Shown: in pieces, positions 17,228 to 25,601 of the stretch | Layout: each line of letters starts with the position of its first letter | How positions within the stretch are numbered: position 1 is the stretch's first letter | DNA from: Oscillospiraceae bacterium | Lineage (GTDB): Bacteria > Bacillota > Clostridia > Oscillospirales > Oscillospiraceae | NCBI GenBank assembly: GCA_016296635.1 | Contig: JAEDIZ010000007.1 | Location: 1-47,402 of the forward strand | Direction of reading: 5' to 3' | Length of the DNA: 47,402 nt | Made by a program: the position numbers and the translations under genes | The notes under the pieces: generated by a model | Database searches by the model: none | Told to the model about the DNA's origin: nothing | The model's input: the letters and a program-made list of their open reading frames with translations, nothing else

Positions 17228-17597
17228 CCCTTAAAATAGCTTGTCTTGCCGCTTCAAACGCCTCCGGCGAGGCGAATGTCTGCGGCTTTTCGTCTTTGTT
17301 TAAGATCTCTGACAGGATGGACGGCGGTCGGTTCTGATTCTTCTGCCCGTCCTTCGTGTTTTGCCAGACGAGCAGGGAAAGTCTGTCGACAGCCGCAGCC
17401 AGCAATGTCTGCTCCGCTGTCATCTTTGACCCTGTCTCCGCCATCATCGTCCGAGATTCTGCGGGAAAACCGCAAGCGAGGATCGCCGCATATCTCAGCG
17501 GCAGCCCTCTCCAGTCGTAAACGTGATAGTATTGTGCGAAGTCACAGATCAGCTCGTCTTCGTGTTTTCTGAGCCCTGCCAGAGTCAGGATTTTTTT
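17208..17597 (-). CDS. Frameshift extension of the tail assembly chaperone (GT part)
   Basis: In the -1 frame relative to the upstream chaperone gene the reading stays open from the slippery site to the tape-measure start: KKILTLAGLRKHEDELICDF, then YYHVYDWRGLPLRYAAILAC, then the MMAETGSKMTAEQTLLAAAV region. The block YDWRxLPLRxxAxLxxGxPxxSR is typical of GT proteins. No good separate start exists, so it is made as a fusion with the upstream product through frameshifting, as in lambda gpG-gpT. Confidence 0.8.
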   Translation of the reverse strand, partial: KKILTLAGLRKHEDELICDFAQYYHVYDWRGLPLRYAAILACGFPAESRTMMAETGSKMTAEQTLLAAAVDRLSLLVWQNTKDGQKNQNRPPSILSEILNKDEKPQTFASPEAFEAARQAILRGENNRD

Positions 17598-17851
17598 CCT
17601 TCTTTCAGCGCGTTAAAAATGTCCGTGATCTCCATGCTGACTGCCGTGATCGGCACGCGGCCTTCGTCATTTCTGACGTGGTCGTAGAGTCTTTCCCGGC
17701 CGCCCGGCAGGATCTTGTTCAGGATTCCGCGATAAGCTGCGAGAGATTCGCCGCCTTCCAGGTCTGCGATTAGATCCAGCAGTTCCATGTCATCGAGGCA
17801 GCGCTCGTCGATCTCGCATTCAAACCCGCTCCGTGTCTTGATCTGTGTCAT
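17585..17851 (-). CDS. Tail assembly chaperone (G part)
   Basis: 88 residues: MTQIKTRSGFECEIDERCLD, then DMELLDLIADLEGG and a C-terminal helix ending NALKEGKKS. It lies between the tail tube and tape measure genes. Its last codons contain the heptamer A AAA AAA; a fraction of ribosomes should slip back one base there and continue into the 17208-17597 frame. The short and long products hold the tape measure during tail polymerisation. Confidence 0.85.
   Translation of the reverse strand: MTQIKTRSGFECEIDERCLDDMELLDLIADLEGGESLAAYRGILNKILPGGRERLYDHVRNDEGRVPITAVSMEITDIFNALKEGKKS
17591..17597 (-). other. Slippery heptamer for programmed -1 frameshift
   Basis: The minus strand reads GGA AAA AAA TCC TGA, giving A AAA AAA in frame, one codon before the G-part stop. 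Slipping back one base gives ATC CTG ACT CTG, which continues into the conserved GT extension. Confidence 0.85.
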
Positions 17852-17864
17852 CGCTCAATCCTCC

Positions 17865-18416
17865 TTAGGCCGCCTTGATGTACTCGTAATGCGTGTTACC
17901 GGATGCGTCCGGCGTGCAGGTCAGCGTGATCTTATAGCCGACTGCCGCGTCGTTGGTGTAGCTGATTTCTGCCAGCTCACTGATGGCACCGGCAGGAATG
18001 CAGATGCGCTTCAGCGCACCGTTGCGCATGACCATGTCGATGATCCACTTCTTGGAGCTGTGCTGACCCGGCTTGACGCTGACGGTCATGCCGGTGGAAA
18101 GCGTGCCGGTGACGTTTGCGGAGCCAAAAACCTCTTTCATGACGTCCACGTTCAGGCTCTCGATCAGCGTGAACGTGAACTTGTCTGCGAAATTGTTTTC
18201 GATTGAAAGCACGGTCGCGCCGCCCCACTCCTTGATGTCATTGGAGTCGAAGGTGTTTGCGTTGGTCAGCCCGTCCTCAGACACGAAGCCGAGCTCTGTG
18301 AAGCCTGTGATCTGCGAGTCCGCCGCAGTCGGCAGCGTGGACGTGCTGTCTGTTTCGACGTAGATCGCGCCCGCGACTGCAGGCTTTCCGGCAGAAACAT
18401 TGGTGCTGTTCGGCAT
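17865..18416 (-). CDS. Major tail tube protein
   Basis: 183 residues, beta-rich: an N-terminal strand block AGAIYVETDSTSTLPTA, then ITGFTELGFVSEDGLT, FTFTLIESLNVDVMKEVFG and MRNGALKRICIPAGAIS. These match the Clostridia phage tail tube family (ExLGyvsedG...N). Expected just before the chaperone and tape measure, as found. Confidence 0.88.
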   Translation of the reverse strand: MPNSTNVSAGKPAVAGAIYVETDSTSTLPTAADSQITGFTELGFVSEDGLTNANTFDSNDIKEWGGATVLSIENNFADKFTFTLIESLNVDVMKEVFGSANVTGTLSTGMTVSVKPGQHSSKKWIIDMVMRNGALKRICIPAGAISELAEISYTNDAAVGYKITLTCTPDASGNTHYEYIKAA

Positions 18417-18428
18417 TGTTTTTCCCCC

Positions 18429-18761
18429 TTAAAAAGATAAATCGAATACCGCCTGATAGCGGTACTGGTTGGTTCGTGTGTTCGTGAAATTGTAGCTGGA
18501 ATTGAGCTCGCACCTGAAGACGTTCTCTGTCTTCCAGATGTCCAGCATGGCCTCCACGACCGTTTCCGATAGCGTTGCCGCATTCAGAAGCGTTTCGGCG
18601 ATGGACTGCACTGCAATCGTTGCCGCGTGGATGTAGTTCGTTCTCGACCCTGCCGTTTTTTCGATCAGAACGTAAACGGCAGGCGGATGTTCCGGCGCTT
18701 CCATAAAGCACGGAACCTGCAGCTTTCGCTGCAGATAATCTAAAACAGTTTTCTCGATCAT
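18429..18761 (-). CDS. Tail terminator / tail completion protein
   Basis: 110 residues: MIEKTVLDYLQRKLQVPCFM, then PPAVYVLIEKTAGSRTNYIH and an AETLLNAATLSETVVEAM helix. This is the usual arrangement of the phage tail-terminator-like family (a helix, then VLVEKTGG, then an alpha/beta half), located between the gp10-like gene and the tail tube. It would cap the tail at the head end. Confidence 0.65.
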   Translation of the reverse strand: MIEKTVLDYLQRKLQVPCFMEAPEHPPAVYVLIEKTAGSRTNYIHAATIAVQSIAETLLNAATLSETVVEAMLDIWKTENVFRCELNSSYNFTNTRTNQYRYQAVFDLSF

Positions 18762-18994
18762 GTCATGCTCCTCAGAAGCGTGTTGTTGTCCAGATTGTCC
18801 TGCATGGCCTCCACCGTTTCTGTGTAGACAGAAGAAACGATTCTTGACGGTGTCATGTAGCTGTCTACCTCATAGCCTTCTCCGCATCGGCTCTTGATCC
18901 CGGACGCGACATTTTTGACGCATTCTTCCATTTCCTGCGATTTGAGCAGCTGCGCAATGCCGTCATGGTTCAGCTCGATCAGGATCTCAGCCAT
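18758..18994 (-). CDS. HK97 gp10-like head-tail joining protein
   Basis: 78 residues starting MAEILIELNHDGIAQLLKSQ with EMEECVKNVASGIKSRCG and VDSYMTPSRIVSSVYTETVE. This is the layout of short gp10-like minor capsid/tail completion proteins. The start overlaps the stop of the preceding head-closure gene by eight bases. Confidence 0.65.
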   Translation of the reverse strand: MAEILIELNHDGIAQLLKSQEMEECVKNVASGIKSRCGEGYEVDSYMTPSRIVSSVYTETVEAMQDNLDNNTLLRSMT

Positions 18995-19319
18995 AGGTTT
19001 CCACCTTGACCTTTTTGTTCCAGCGCAGCGGAATGTTCTCTTCTATGCCCTCTGTCGGAATGCCGATCACGCGGAAATCACGCCCGAAGAAGCTCACCCG
19101 CCTGTTTTCCCAGTCGTGTGCATCTCCCTTCGGAATCGCCATCTGATAGACGGCCCTTCGGCCTGTCAGATTCAGCGTCTCCGCGATTTCCTCATCCGTC
19201 ACCGGCGTCACCAGAACGTCATCGACCTGCACCGGCGTTTCCGCCAACACAGGTCTGTTGAAGGCATCCGTTCCGGTCTGCGTTGTCTGCCAAAGCGTGA
19301 CTGAAATGCCCTTAATCAA
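18987..19319 (-). CDS. Head closure / head-tail adaptor protein
   Basis: 110 residues with a beta-barrel pattern: MIKGISVTLWQTTQTGTDAF, NRPVLAETPVQVDDVLVTP, and WENRRVSFFGRDFRVIGIPTEGIEENIPLRWNKKVKVE. The FGRxFRVIG.P.EgIE..iPL.WN.KV.VE signature is common in Clostridia phage head-closure proteins. It overlaps both neighbours. Confidence 0.7.
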   Translation of the reverse strand: MIKGISVTLWQTTQTGTDAFNRPVLAETPVQVDDVLVTPVTDEEIAETLNLTGRRAVYQMAIPKGDAHDWENRRVSFFGRDFRVIGIPTEGIEENIPLRWNKKVKVETYG

Positions 19320-19707
19320 GCCGGATGCACCCGCCCTTCTGCACGCGCAGTCCCAGTCGGCGCAGCTCCTCGCGTTTAACGAAGAGCCCGCCTCCCGGAA
19401 CCAAAAAAGTGCCTGAAACAGAATACCCGAGCGCGCTCTGTGAATACTGGCTCATCGGTGCCTCGTTTGTCGGCGTCATGAGCGCCCGCGCAGTCACATC
19501 CACAGTCACCGACTTGACGACGTTGGCATAGGCTCCGCTGCAGTCGGCAGCAATCATTCTGTCCAGATCTTTCCCGGCGTTTCGCCCTTCCACGCGCAGA
19601 GTGTCGGATACGATCGGCAGGAGCTTCGCGGCCCTCGCCTGTTCATCCGCTGTCATGGCCCGGAAAAGCTCGGTCATTTCGTTGACTGTTGCAAACGGCT
19701 GTGCCAT
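19312..19707 (-). CDS. Head-tail connector of the Gp19/Gp15/Gp42 family
   Basis: 131 residues: helical start MAQPFATVNEMTELFRAMTA with DEQARAAKLLPIVSDTLRVE, then VVKSVTVDVTARAL, SQSALGYSVSGTFLVPGGGLFVKREELRRLGL. The last block is the family hallmark. It forms a ring under the portal between head and tail. Confidence 0.85.
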   Translation of the reverse strand: MAQPFATVNEMTELFRAMTADEQARAAKLLPIVSDTLRVEGRNAGKDLDRMIAADCSGAYANVVKSVTVDVTARALMTPTNEAPMSQYSQSALGYSVSGTFLVPGGGLFVKREELRRLGLRVQKGGCIRLD

Positions 19708-19896
19708 TTACTTGGCCCCCTTTGCAGTCTTTCCTGCCGGCTTTTTTGCCGGTTTGTTCCCGCTCTTCGTTGTCGTTTTCTTGGGCGCTGCAGTTGCGGC
19801 AGGCGGTGCAGGAGGCGTTTCCGCCTCCCAGTTTTCACCTGTAATCTCGCACTCTGTCAGGATCACAACGCCCGTCTTTCTGTTCCGGTACTCCAT
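19708..19896 (-). CDS. Small capsid-associated protein with Lys/Pro/Ala-rich tail
   Basis: 62 residues. MEYRNRKTGVVILTECEITG is a short beta-hairpin domain, followed by NWEAETPPAPPAATAAP and a basic tail KKTTTKSGNKPAKKPAGKTA. It lies directly between capsid and connector. It might be a capsid or DNA-binding accessory; the function is not known. Confidence 0.6.
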   Translation of the reverse strand: MEYRNRKTGVVILTECEITGENWEAETPPAPPAATAAPKKTTTKSGNKPAKKPAGKTAKGAK

Positions 19897-19899
19897 GGC

Positions 19900-20820
19900 T
19901 TATGTGGATGCTACGACCTTTGCAAAGCCTGCAGGATCCATGATGGCCCAGCCGACAAATGCCTCGCCGCGCAGATAGACCTGGTTGTGACCGGCCAGAT
20001 CGCCTGCGGTGGAATCATTATCCGGGTTGCCGTAGCGGATGACCTCGATGGGCAGCTCCTTCGCGATGCCCCAGCGGAAGAGGTTGGCGAAGTCGCCGAC
20101 ATAGGCGCGTGACAGTGCGCTGTTGAATTCCACGGTGCTGTTGGTATCAACCGGCAGGCCGTTGATGGCGCCGGGATTGTTGCCCCATGCAAGATCCGGA
20201 TACAGTCTGTGGCCGTCAGGGCCGGTCATGGCTGCGAGTGCGCCCTTGATGGTGTTGCCCAGGATCGCGCCGGAAACGTCATATTCGCCGCCCTGCACCA
20301 GTGCGATGGCAGCCTCGATGTTGGCGTCTGCGGTAGAGGAGTTTGCCAGATAGGTCACGCTGTTGGAGACCGCGCTGTCGAAGTTGTTGGTACCGATCAG
20401 CGTGGACGCTGCAAGGCCGGTGCGCGGGTTGACGCCGTGCATTGCCATGATATCGAGGCCTCTTGCGACCTTCTTGGACCAGCCTTCTGCAAAGGTCTCA
20501 AGGATATTCATTCTCATCTCTTCGGATGCCCACAGGAATTCGTCGGAGACACGTGCGCCGTACTCGATCTTGATCGGGGTCACGGTCTTGGTGCCGACGG
20601 TAGCGCCGCCTGCGCTCTTTGCGCCAGCTTCCGCAACGATGTCGACCTCGTTGTCCATGGCGAAGGTGAAAAGCGTGTTTCCGTTGAACGGGGTCGGCTT
20701 TGCACCGGACATTTTTGCCAGAGAAGAATGACCTCTGACCTTGTTCAGAAACTCCGGAACGAGTTCTGCCGGGAACATGGTTCCCTTGGTGATTGCGTTT
20801 GCAGTGTTGGGAAGTGCCAT
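19900..20820 (-). CDS. Major capsid protein, HK97 fold
   Basis: 306 residues. It begins MALPNTANAITKGTMFPAEL without a long scaffold region, then ELVPEFLNKVRGHSSLAKMSG, VDIVAEAGAKSAGGATVG, the E-loop/P-domain stretch IKIEYGARVSDEFLWASEEM and the A-domain block VYLRGEAFVGWAIMDPAGFA. It is a typical Clostridia-phage HK97-type shell protein. GGAGG precedes it. The separate scaffold gene is just upstream. Confidence 0.93.
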   Translation of the reverse strand: MALPNTANAITKGTMFPAELVPEFLNKVRGHSSLAKMSGAKPTPFNGNTLFTFAMDNEVDIVAEAGAKSAGGATVGTKTVTPIKIEYGARVSDEFLWASEEMRMNILETFAEGWSKKVARGLDIMAMHGVNPRTGLAASTLIGTNNFDSAVSNSVTYLANSSTADANIEAAIALVQGGEYDVSGAILGNTIKGALAAMTGPDGHRLYPDLAWGNNPGAINGLPVDTNSTVEFNSALSRAYVGDFANLFRWGIAKELPIEVIRYGNPDNDSTAGDLAGHNQVYLRGEAFVGWAIMDPAGFAKVVAST

Positions 20821-20849
20821 ATTTTTTTACCTCCAAAAATTTTAATCTT

Positions 20850-21299
20850 TTAGCCTTGCGGCATGATCTGGCCGAGCAGACCCTTGAGCGCTTTCTGCTT
20901 TGCATCCTCAGCCTGCGCTTCCGGGTTAAATAGTGGAGGAACGTTCTGCCGCGTGAAAAGAGATGCCAGGCCTTTTGCATCCTCACGGATCTCGTCCTCT
21001 GTCTTTCCCTGCAGGCGGGAGCACATTTCGAGCGGCAGTCCCATTTCCAGAGCAATTCTCGTTTTTGCGGAGTCGGTCTCCGATTTGCTCAGCTTTTTCT
21101 GCAGCTCTTTGATTTGATTCGACAGATCCGTGTTTTGCTGTGCGGCCTTTTCCAGATCTGTTTTTGCCGTGCTCAGCTCGCTTTTCACAGAATCGTAGTC
21201 TGCGTATTCCTCTCGGACGGTGTTCTGCGCCCGCTGTATGCGATCTGAGATCAGCGCGTCGAATTCTTCCTGTGTGTTGATCGGTGTAAACTCAGCCAT
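20850..21299 (-). CDS. Capsid scaffolding protein
   Basis: 149 residues, mostly coiled coil (about residues 35-80, AKTDLEKAAQQNTDLSNQIK), with an N-terminal ITTQEEFDAxISDRIxR-like start and a C-terminal region ending LKGLLGQIMPQG. DUF4355-type scaffolds of this shape lie directly before the capsid gene and are needed for procapsid assembly. Confidence 0.85.
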   Translation of the reverse strand: MAEFTPINTQEEFDALISDRIQRAQNTVREEYADYDSVKSELSTAKTDLEKAAQQNTDLSNQIKELQKKLSKSETDSAKTRIALEMGLPLEMCSRLQGKTEDEIREDAKGLASLFTRQNVPPLFNPEAQAEDAKQKALKGLLGQIMPQG

Positions 21300-21360
21300 T
21301 TTTAACGTCCTTTCTCCCGGTCACAGCCCGGTATGCTGAAATCTAAAAAGCAGTTTCTGC

Positions 21361-22875
21361 TTAATAGCCGATTTTTTGTGTCGGCCGCTTTTCCTTGAAC
21401 TTGTTCGCGGCCCATATTGCCAAAATGCAGCAATCCAGCAGTGCGATATCCACGCCTGCCTTGATTGCCTTGTATCCGTATCCGCCGTTTGTTCCGATGG
21501 CGCGGTGCTCGCAGTTTGTTGCCGCCTGCACCAGTGCCGGCTGCCCTGCATGCTGAATTTCTCCGCCGACGATCATCGGCTCCAGCATTCCGTTTGCCTC
21601 GATGACCTCGGCTACCTTCGGCAGATACGCCGTTTTGACTTTTGCATTCTTCAAGCTGTCGTAAAGCATCGACTGGCCGTTCTGCCCGTCGATCACAACC
21701 TTCTGCGGCGCCGCCTGAATGATGAAGTCTGTGATCCATCCCACGCCGCTTCTCGTGTCTCTGCGGTCGACCACTTCCGTAAACGTCTTCCCTTCTGCGG
21801 TCTTTACCGCGATTGCCAGTGCTGCTGAATCCGACGTGAATTTCACGCCGACAAAAAGCTCCGAAACCAGTTCCGGCAGCGCTGCCACCCGCAGTCCGTT
21901 CCATTCGTTTTCCGAAATCGCGCTGTGCAGGTTTTGCCACAGCCAGAGGCCGAGGCGCTGAATGTTGAAGTCTACGTCATCGTCTCCGATTTCATCTGCG
22001 ATCTTTCGCTCCGTCAGAATCGTGCCTAGGCTCGGATTGCACTCGTACCATGCTTCCCGATCATGCGGATCTGTCATCTTGTCCACAGACCACTCTGCCC
22101 AGCCGCTGTTTTCCGCCCGGCCCTGCAGGATCTTTTCCCGCAGTTTCACGAATACTGTTCCGGAGGAAACCGGTGTCGGCGGTGTCCCGCAGAGGATTGT
22201 CTGCGGATTCGTGCTCGAAGAAACCGTGTATTTTAGGGTGCTTTCCTGATCGTCCTGATACTCCTGCGCCTCGTCGATCACAAGCAGATCAAAGCCTTCG
22301 CCGAGGCCGCCTGCGCTGGTTCTTGTTCTGAACTCGATAACGCCCCCGCCCAGTACTTCGATTCTCTCTTTTCCGTATGCTTTGTAGCTGTTCGTGACGT
22401 TCAGTTTCGCCTGTTCGCACAGCTTCATCAGGCGCTCCCACGCCGTGTGCGATGTCGTTGTCCGGTGTGCCGTGTGCAGGATATGCTCGCCGAGCTTCAT
22501 CCCTTCCAGCTCCCGTATCGCCACGACCTCGTTTTTTCCGTTTCTGCGGGATACGGAATATCCGTACTTGGAATGCACCCACAGTCCGTCCTCATTGACG
22601 GCCAGCATGTCATAGACCAGCAGCTGCTGCCATTCCTGCGCCGTCCTTCCGGATTTTTCGTATAGCTTGATGGCCTCTTCGCCCTTCGTTTCCGTATACG
22701 GAAGCACGAATGATTTTGTCGGCGTCTGCCGCCCCTTTCTGACTTCCTTCTCCTGCCTTTCCGGTTTTTTTGCCGGCTTCTTGGTGGTTTTTCTTGTCGT
22801 TTTTTTCGCCGTCTTTTTAGCCGGTTTCTTTTCCTGACTCTCCGGCTTCTGATCTGCCGTTTTCTTTTCCGCCAT
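21361..22875 (-). CDS. Terminase large subunit
   Basis: 504 residues. The ATPase half has a deviant Walker A in YSVSRRNGKNE and a Walker B in DLLVIDEAQEYQ; the nuclease half contains VGVKFTSDSAALAIAV and VVIDGQNG, and a third acidic stretch near the end. It packages DNA through the portal. The start at 22875 (GGAAGGTGA upstream) gives a lysine-rich extension of about 40 residues (KKPAKKTAKKTTRKTTKKPA) before the usual PTKSFVLPYTETKGEEAI. The gene lies after, not before, the portal and minor head genes, which is unusual. Confidence 0.95.
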   Translation of the reverse strand: MAEKKTADQKPESQEKKPAKKTAKKTTRKTTKKPAKKPERQEKEVRKGRQTPTKSFVLPYTETKGEEAIKLYEKSGRTAQEWQQLLVYDMLAVNEDGLWVHSKYGYSVSRRNGKNEVVAIRELEGMKLGEHILHTAHRTTTSHTAWERLMKLCEQAKLNVTNSYKAYGKERIEVLGGGVIEFRTRTSAGGLGEGFDLLVIDEAQEYQDDQESTLKYTVSSSTNPQTILCGTPPTPVSSGTVFVKLREKILQGRAENSGWAEWSVDKMTDPHDREAWYECNPSLGTILTERKIADEIGDDDVDFNIQRLGLWLWQNLHSAISENEWNGLRVAALPELVSELFVGVKFTSDSAALAIAVKTAEGKTFTEVVDRRDTRSGVGWITDFIIQAAPQKVVIDGQNGQSMLYDSLKNAKVKTAYLPKVAEVIEANGMLEPMIVGGEIQHAGQPALVQAATNCEHRAIGTNGGYGYKAIKAGVDIALLDCCILAIWAANKFKEKRPTQKIGY

Positions 22876-22880
22876 GGCGG

Positions 22881-23624
22881 TCACCTTCCCGCCTTTTTGG
22901 TTTTCCATTCCGTATAGGCTGTCAATCCTCCCACGCGAGATCCCCACGCGCCTTTTCTACTTCCGTTCCCCGGCACATAGTCCAGCGTGCAGTTGCAGTT
23001 GTCGTGGCGTCGATAGATGTCATCGCCCTTGTCCTTGTGCTCTGCGTAGTCATAAACGCCGAGCAGCGCGTCGCACCAGTCGCAGCATTTGCCCGCCTGG
23101 CTGCGGATCAGCTTCGGTGCGAGTCCCGCCCCCTGCTGAAATTCCGCATTCTCCCGCACGCTGTCTACCACGACCGCCTGCGAGAAGTTGACCACCGGTG
23201 CCTTGAACATCCAGCCGAGATCCTCTATTTTCTCTGCATCTGAAATCTTGTCGATCAGATCCTTCAGCCTGTATTCGTTGACCTGCGGCCGTATCGCTGC
23301 AATTCCAATGCCCGCCTTCTGGTTGATCGTCTCCTGCACGGCCGCGCAGTAGTCTGCGACCATCGCCTGCAGCTGCTCCATGGTCGGCCGCACGGTTTTC
23401 TGCGCGATGTTGAAATACAGCCGTCCATCCGGCAGGGCCTCGTTTTTGAGGATCATCCCCAGCGCACGGCCTGCATTTTCTCCGAGGATCTCCGCATATC
23501 GAAACGCTTCTCGATATGTTTTGTCATCCATTTCTAAAAGTGCATTTGTTGCCGGGTTTGCCCCGACTCCGCTTTCGAACAGCCGCAGGATCCGCTGCAG
23601 CAGCTCCGGTGCAATGTCAGCCAA
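22881..23624 (-). CDS. Minor head / capsid morphogenesis protein
   Basis: 247 residues. The N-terminal half is helical and the C-terminal half contains CCDWCDALLGVYDYAE and YRRHDNCNCTLDYVPG, a paired Cys/His zinc-like element found in VIP2/gp7-type minor capsid proteins. The stop is six bases before the terminase start, and its start overlaps the portal stop. It helps capsid assembly or DNA injection. Confidence 0.8.
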   Translation of the reverse strand: MADIAPELLQRILRLFESGVGANPATNALLEMDDKTYREAFRYAEILGENAGRALGMILKNEALPDGRLYFNIAQKTVRPTMEQLQAMVADYCAAVQETINQKAGIGIAAIRPQVNEYRLKDLIDKISDAEKIEDLGWMFKAPVVNFSQAVVVDSVRENAEFQQGAGLAPKLIRSQAGKCCDWCDALLGVYDYAEHKDKGDDIYRRHDNCNCTLDYVPGNGSRKGAWGSRVGGLTAYTEWKTKKAGR

Positions 23625-24843
23625 TGCCGGAACCTCCCTTGATGCCCGTCATGGTTTCGACCGTCTTTGCATCCACGAATCCCGGCACAGCCAGATTGAT
23701 CTTGCTGACCGCATCGCCGATCAGACCCAGCGCAGCTGCGTCCGGTTCAAAGATCGGTTCCCATGTCGGTTTCGTCAGCGCGAACTGGGCCCGCTCATAG
23801 CTCATCTTGTCTCGCAGGCACGCTGCCAGGAAGCCCGCATTGAGGAAACCAGAGCCGAAGCAGCGCTGTGCCTTTCGTGCCGCCAGCCGCAGTGACTCAT
23901 GTGCGGCCCGGATCGATTCTGCCGAGCTCGGTGTTTCTCCCGGGAATCCGAGATCTTCCAGCGTTAGGCCTGTCTCACCTGCGAAGAGTGCCGCGAACAT
24001 CCTGAGCTGATCCAGGTGCGGAGACATAGAAGCCTGGCTGAACTGCCCCATCTTCGGCTCGTCTCCGTCCTCGTCCTTTGTCAGCGTCAGCATGGATGCC
24101 ATCGTCGCTCTCCAGCGGTCAATGTCCAGATCCTGCGATACGCCCACCGCATATTTCTGCGGATAGCTGTAAAACTCAGCCGAGATCTCGCTGCGCTTGA
24201 TCGTGCGCATGGCAGATCCGACATAGCTGATGCAGGCCCGCGAGATTCTCGAACGGCCGAACGGCCTTGTTGCATCCGGCCGGTGCACGATTGGCACCAG
24301 CAGCGGTGCACCTGCACCGTGTGTGGTTGTCATATCGAGTTTCTTTCCCTTGTAGTATTCCGTTCTGTCCGGCAAAAAGTATGCCTCGCTTGTCGGCTTC
24401 CCGTTGTTATCCCTCTCCAGTACAGCGTATCCTTCCGTCAGAAGCCCTGTGATCGGGTCCATTTCTCCCGTTGCGTTTCCGCCGTCAATGACCTGCATTC
24501 TCGGAAATCCGTTTCTGTCCGGCGCGATGTAGATAAAACTACAGGACGCGATCAGCGCTGACTGGATCGCCGAATCCGGCAGCACGTCCGGATTGTTTGC
24601 GCGGAAGATCTCGTTCAGACCGAAGTTGTCATCCTCGAATCCCGAGAAGACCAGCCGGTCTGCCATCGAGTCCACGCCCTTCGCGCACCAGCCGACCATG
24701 GAGTTCCACGCCAGCAGATTCGGCGGCGTGGAAATGCCGAAATCCTGGGCGCAGTTTTTCATGTCGTAAAACGTGTATCGCGTCAGAACGCGGCCCCTTT
24801 TCTCTTCCAGTTTTTTCTTAAAAAAATCCATGCCTTTTTCCAC
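23617..24843 (-). CDS. Portal protein
   Basis: 408 residues of the Clostridia/SPP1-like portal type: an opening TFYDMKNCAQDFGISTPPNL, then GWCAKGVDSMADRLVFSGFE, DRTEYYKGKKLDM, PFGRSRISRACISYVGSAMR and a C-terminal helix. It forms the dodecameric DNA entry ring at one capsid vertex. I start it at GTG (24843), eight bases after GGAGGG; the upstream ATG is in a less likely position. Confidence 0.92.
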   Translation of the reverse strand: MEKGMDFFKKKLEEKRGRVLTRYTFYDMKNCAQDFGISTPPNLLAWNSMVGWCAKGVDSMADRLVFSGFEDDNFGLNEIFRANNPDVLPDSAIQSALIASCSFIYIAPDRNGFPRMQVIDGGNATGEMDPITGLLTEGYAVLERDNNGKPTSEAYFLPDRTEYYKGKKLDMTTTHGAGAPLLVPIVHRPDATRPFGRSRISRACISYVGSAMRTIKRSEISAEFYSYPQKYAVGVSQDLDIDRWRATMASMLTLTKDEDGDEPKMGQFSQASMSPHLDQLRMFAALFAGETGLTLEDLGFPGETPSSAESIRAAHESLRLAARKAQRCFGSGFLNAGFLAACLRDKMSYERAQFALTKPTWEPIFEPDAAALGLIGDAVSKINLAVPGFVDAKTVETMTGIKGGSGIG

Positions 24844-25181
24844 GGCGTTTTCCCTCCGAAAATGGCCGTTTTCGGCCGTTTTTTCTGTATGCAAAAAATC
24901 AGCCGAAAAAAGCAGCTGATTTTTCTCCCGTTTTCCAGAACCATTCGACGACGCATTTTCCCTTGCGCCGCAGCGGCTTCCCCGGCTTTTTGCGTCCTCG
25001 GAAATGCCCGCTCAAAATGGCCTGTTTTTCATGCGATTTTCGCGTATTTTTTGTCTCTGCGAAAAATCACGCAATTTTTTTGCAGTTTTTCCTGCAATAT
25101 CAAGGCCTTTTCCGCTATCTCCATGACTTTTCGCGTGTGTTTTTTTGTGCAGTGCGTCGGGGGAAGGTCTTTTTACCCCCT
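24844..25181 (-). other. Gene-less gap with hairpins between HNH and portal genes
   Basis: 338 bases with no convincing gene. They hold at least two hairpins with T-runs: AATCAGC/GCTGATT (24897-24903, 24915-24921) and a GGCCG/CGGCC stem (about 24864-24878), plus a G-rich run near 25177-25200. Small terminase genes usually sit in this region in related phages, and none is visible here. Confidence 0.5.
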
Positions 25182-25559
25182 CTAAGGGGTGACGCCCCCC
25201 CTCTTTCTCCTGTACGTTTTCCAGTCCATCGACTGTGGCAAATCTCGGTTGTTGATCACGATTTCCGACGCCGGAACGCTTGCCGGAACAACCTTGTCAG
25301 ATTTGGCTCTGTTGCAACTCCAATGAGCCAGCTGCAGGTTGTCAATGTCTGAAGGATGTCCACCCTTTGCAACCGGAACAATGTGGTCAATGCATGCCGA
25401 CATTGGGTGCGGGTATCTGATCGTGAAGTCCACCGGCCTTCCGCATATCCCGCAGACTGACTGGGTGGCATATATCCGGGCCCTGTTTTTTTCGAAGGCC
25501 GTGCGGTGTTCACCGTATCTGTCCGGTCTGTTTTCCGGCGTTATCTTTGACCTCGACAT
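25182..25559 (-). CDS. HNH endonuclease of the packaging region
   Basis: 125 residues. CGICGRPVDFTIRYPHP, SACIDHIVPVAKGG and NLQLAHWSCNRAKSDK give the full HNH pattern (two zinc CxxC elements around DHI and NLQ..H..CN..K). Such nucleases are linked to terminase in cos-type phages and help cut packaging substrates. The preceding gene is a RinA-like regulator. Confidence 0.92.
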   Translation of the reverse strand: MSRSKITPENRPDRYGEHRTAFEKNRARIYATQSVCGICGRPVDFTIRYPHPMSACIDHIVPVAKGGHPSDIDNLQLAHWSCNRAKSDKVVPASVPASEIVINNRDLPQSMDWKTYRRKRGGVTP

Positions 25560-25601
25560 ATCCCAATCCTCTCACGCTAATAGCATAACTATGGGAATAA
25601 G

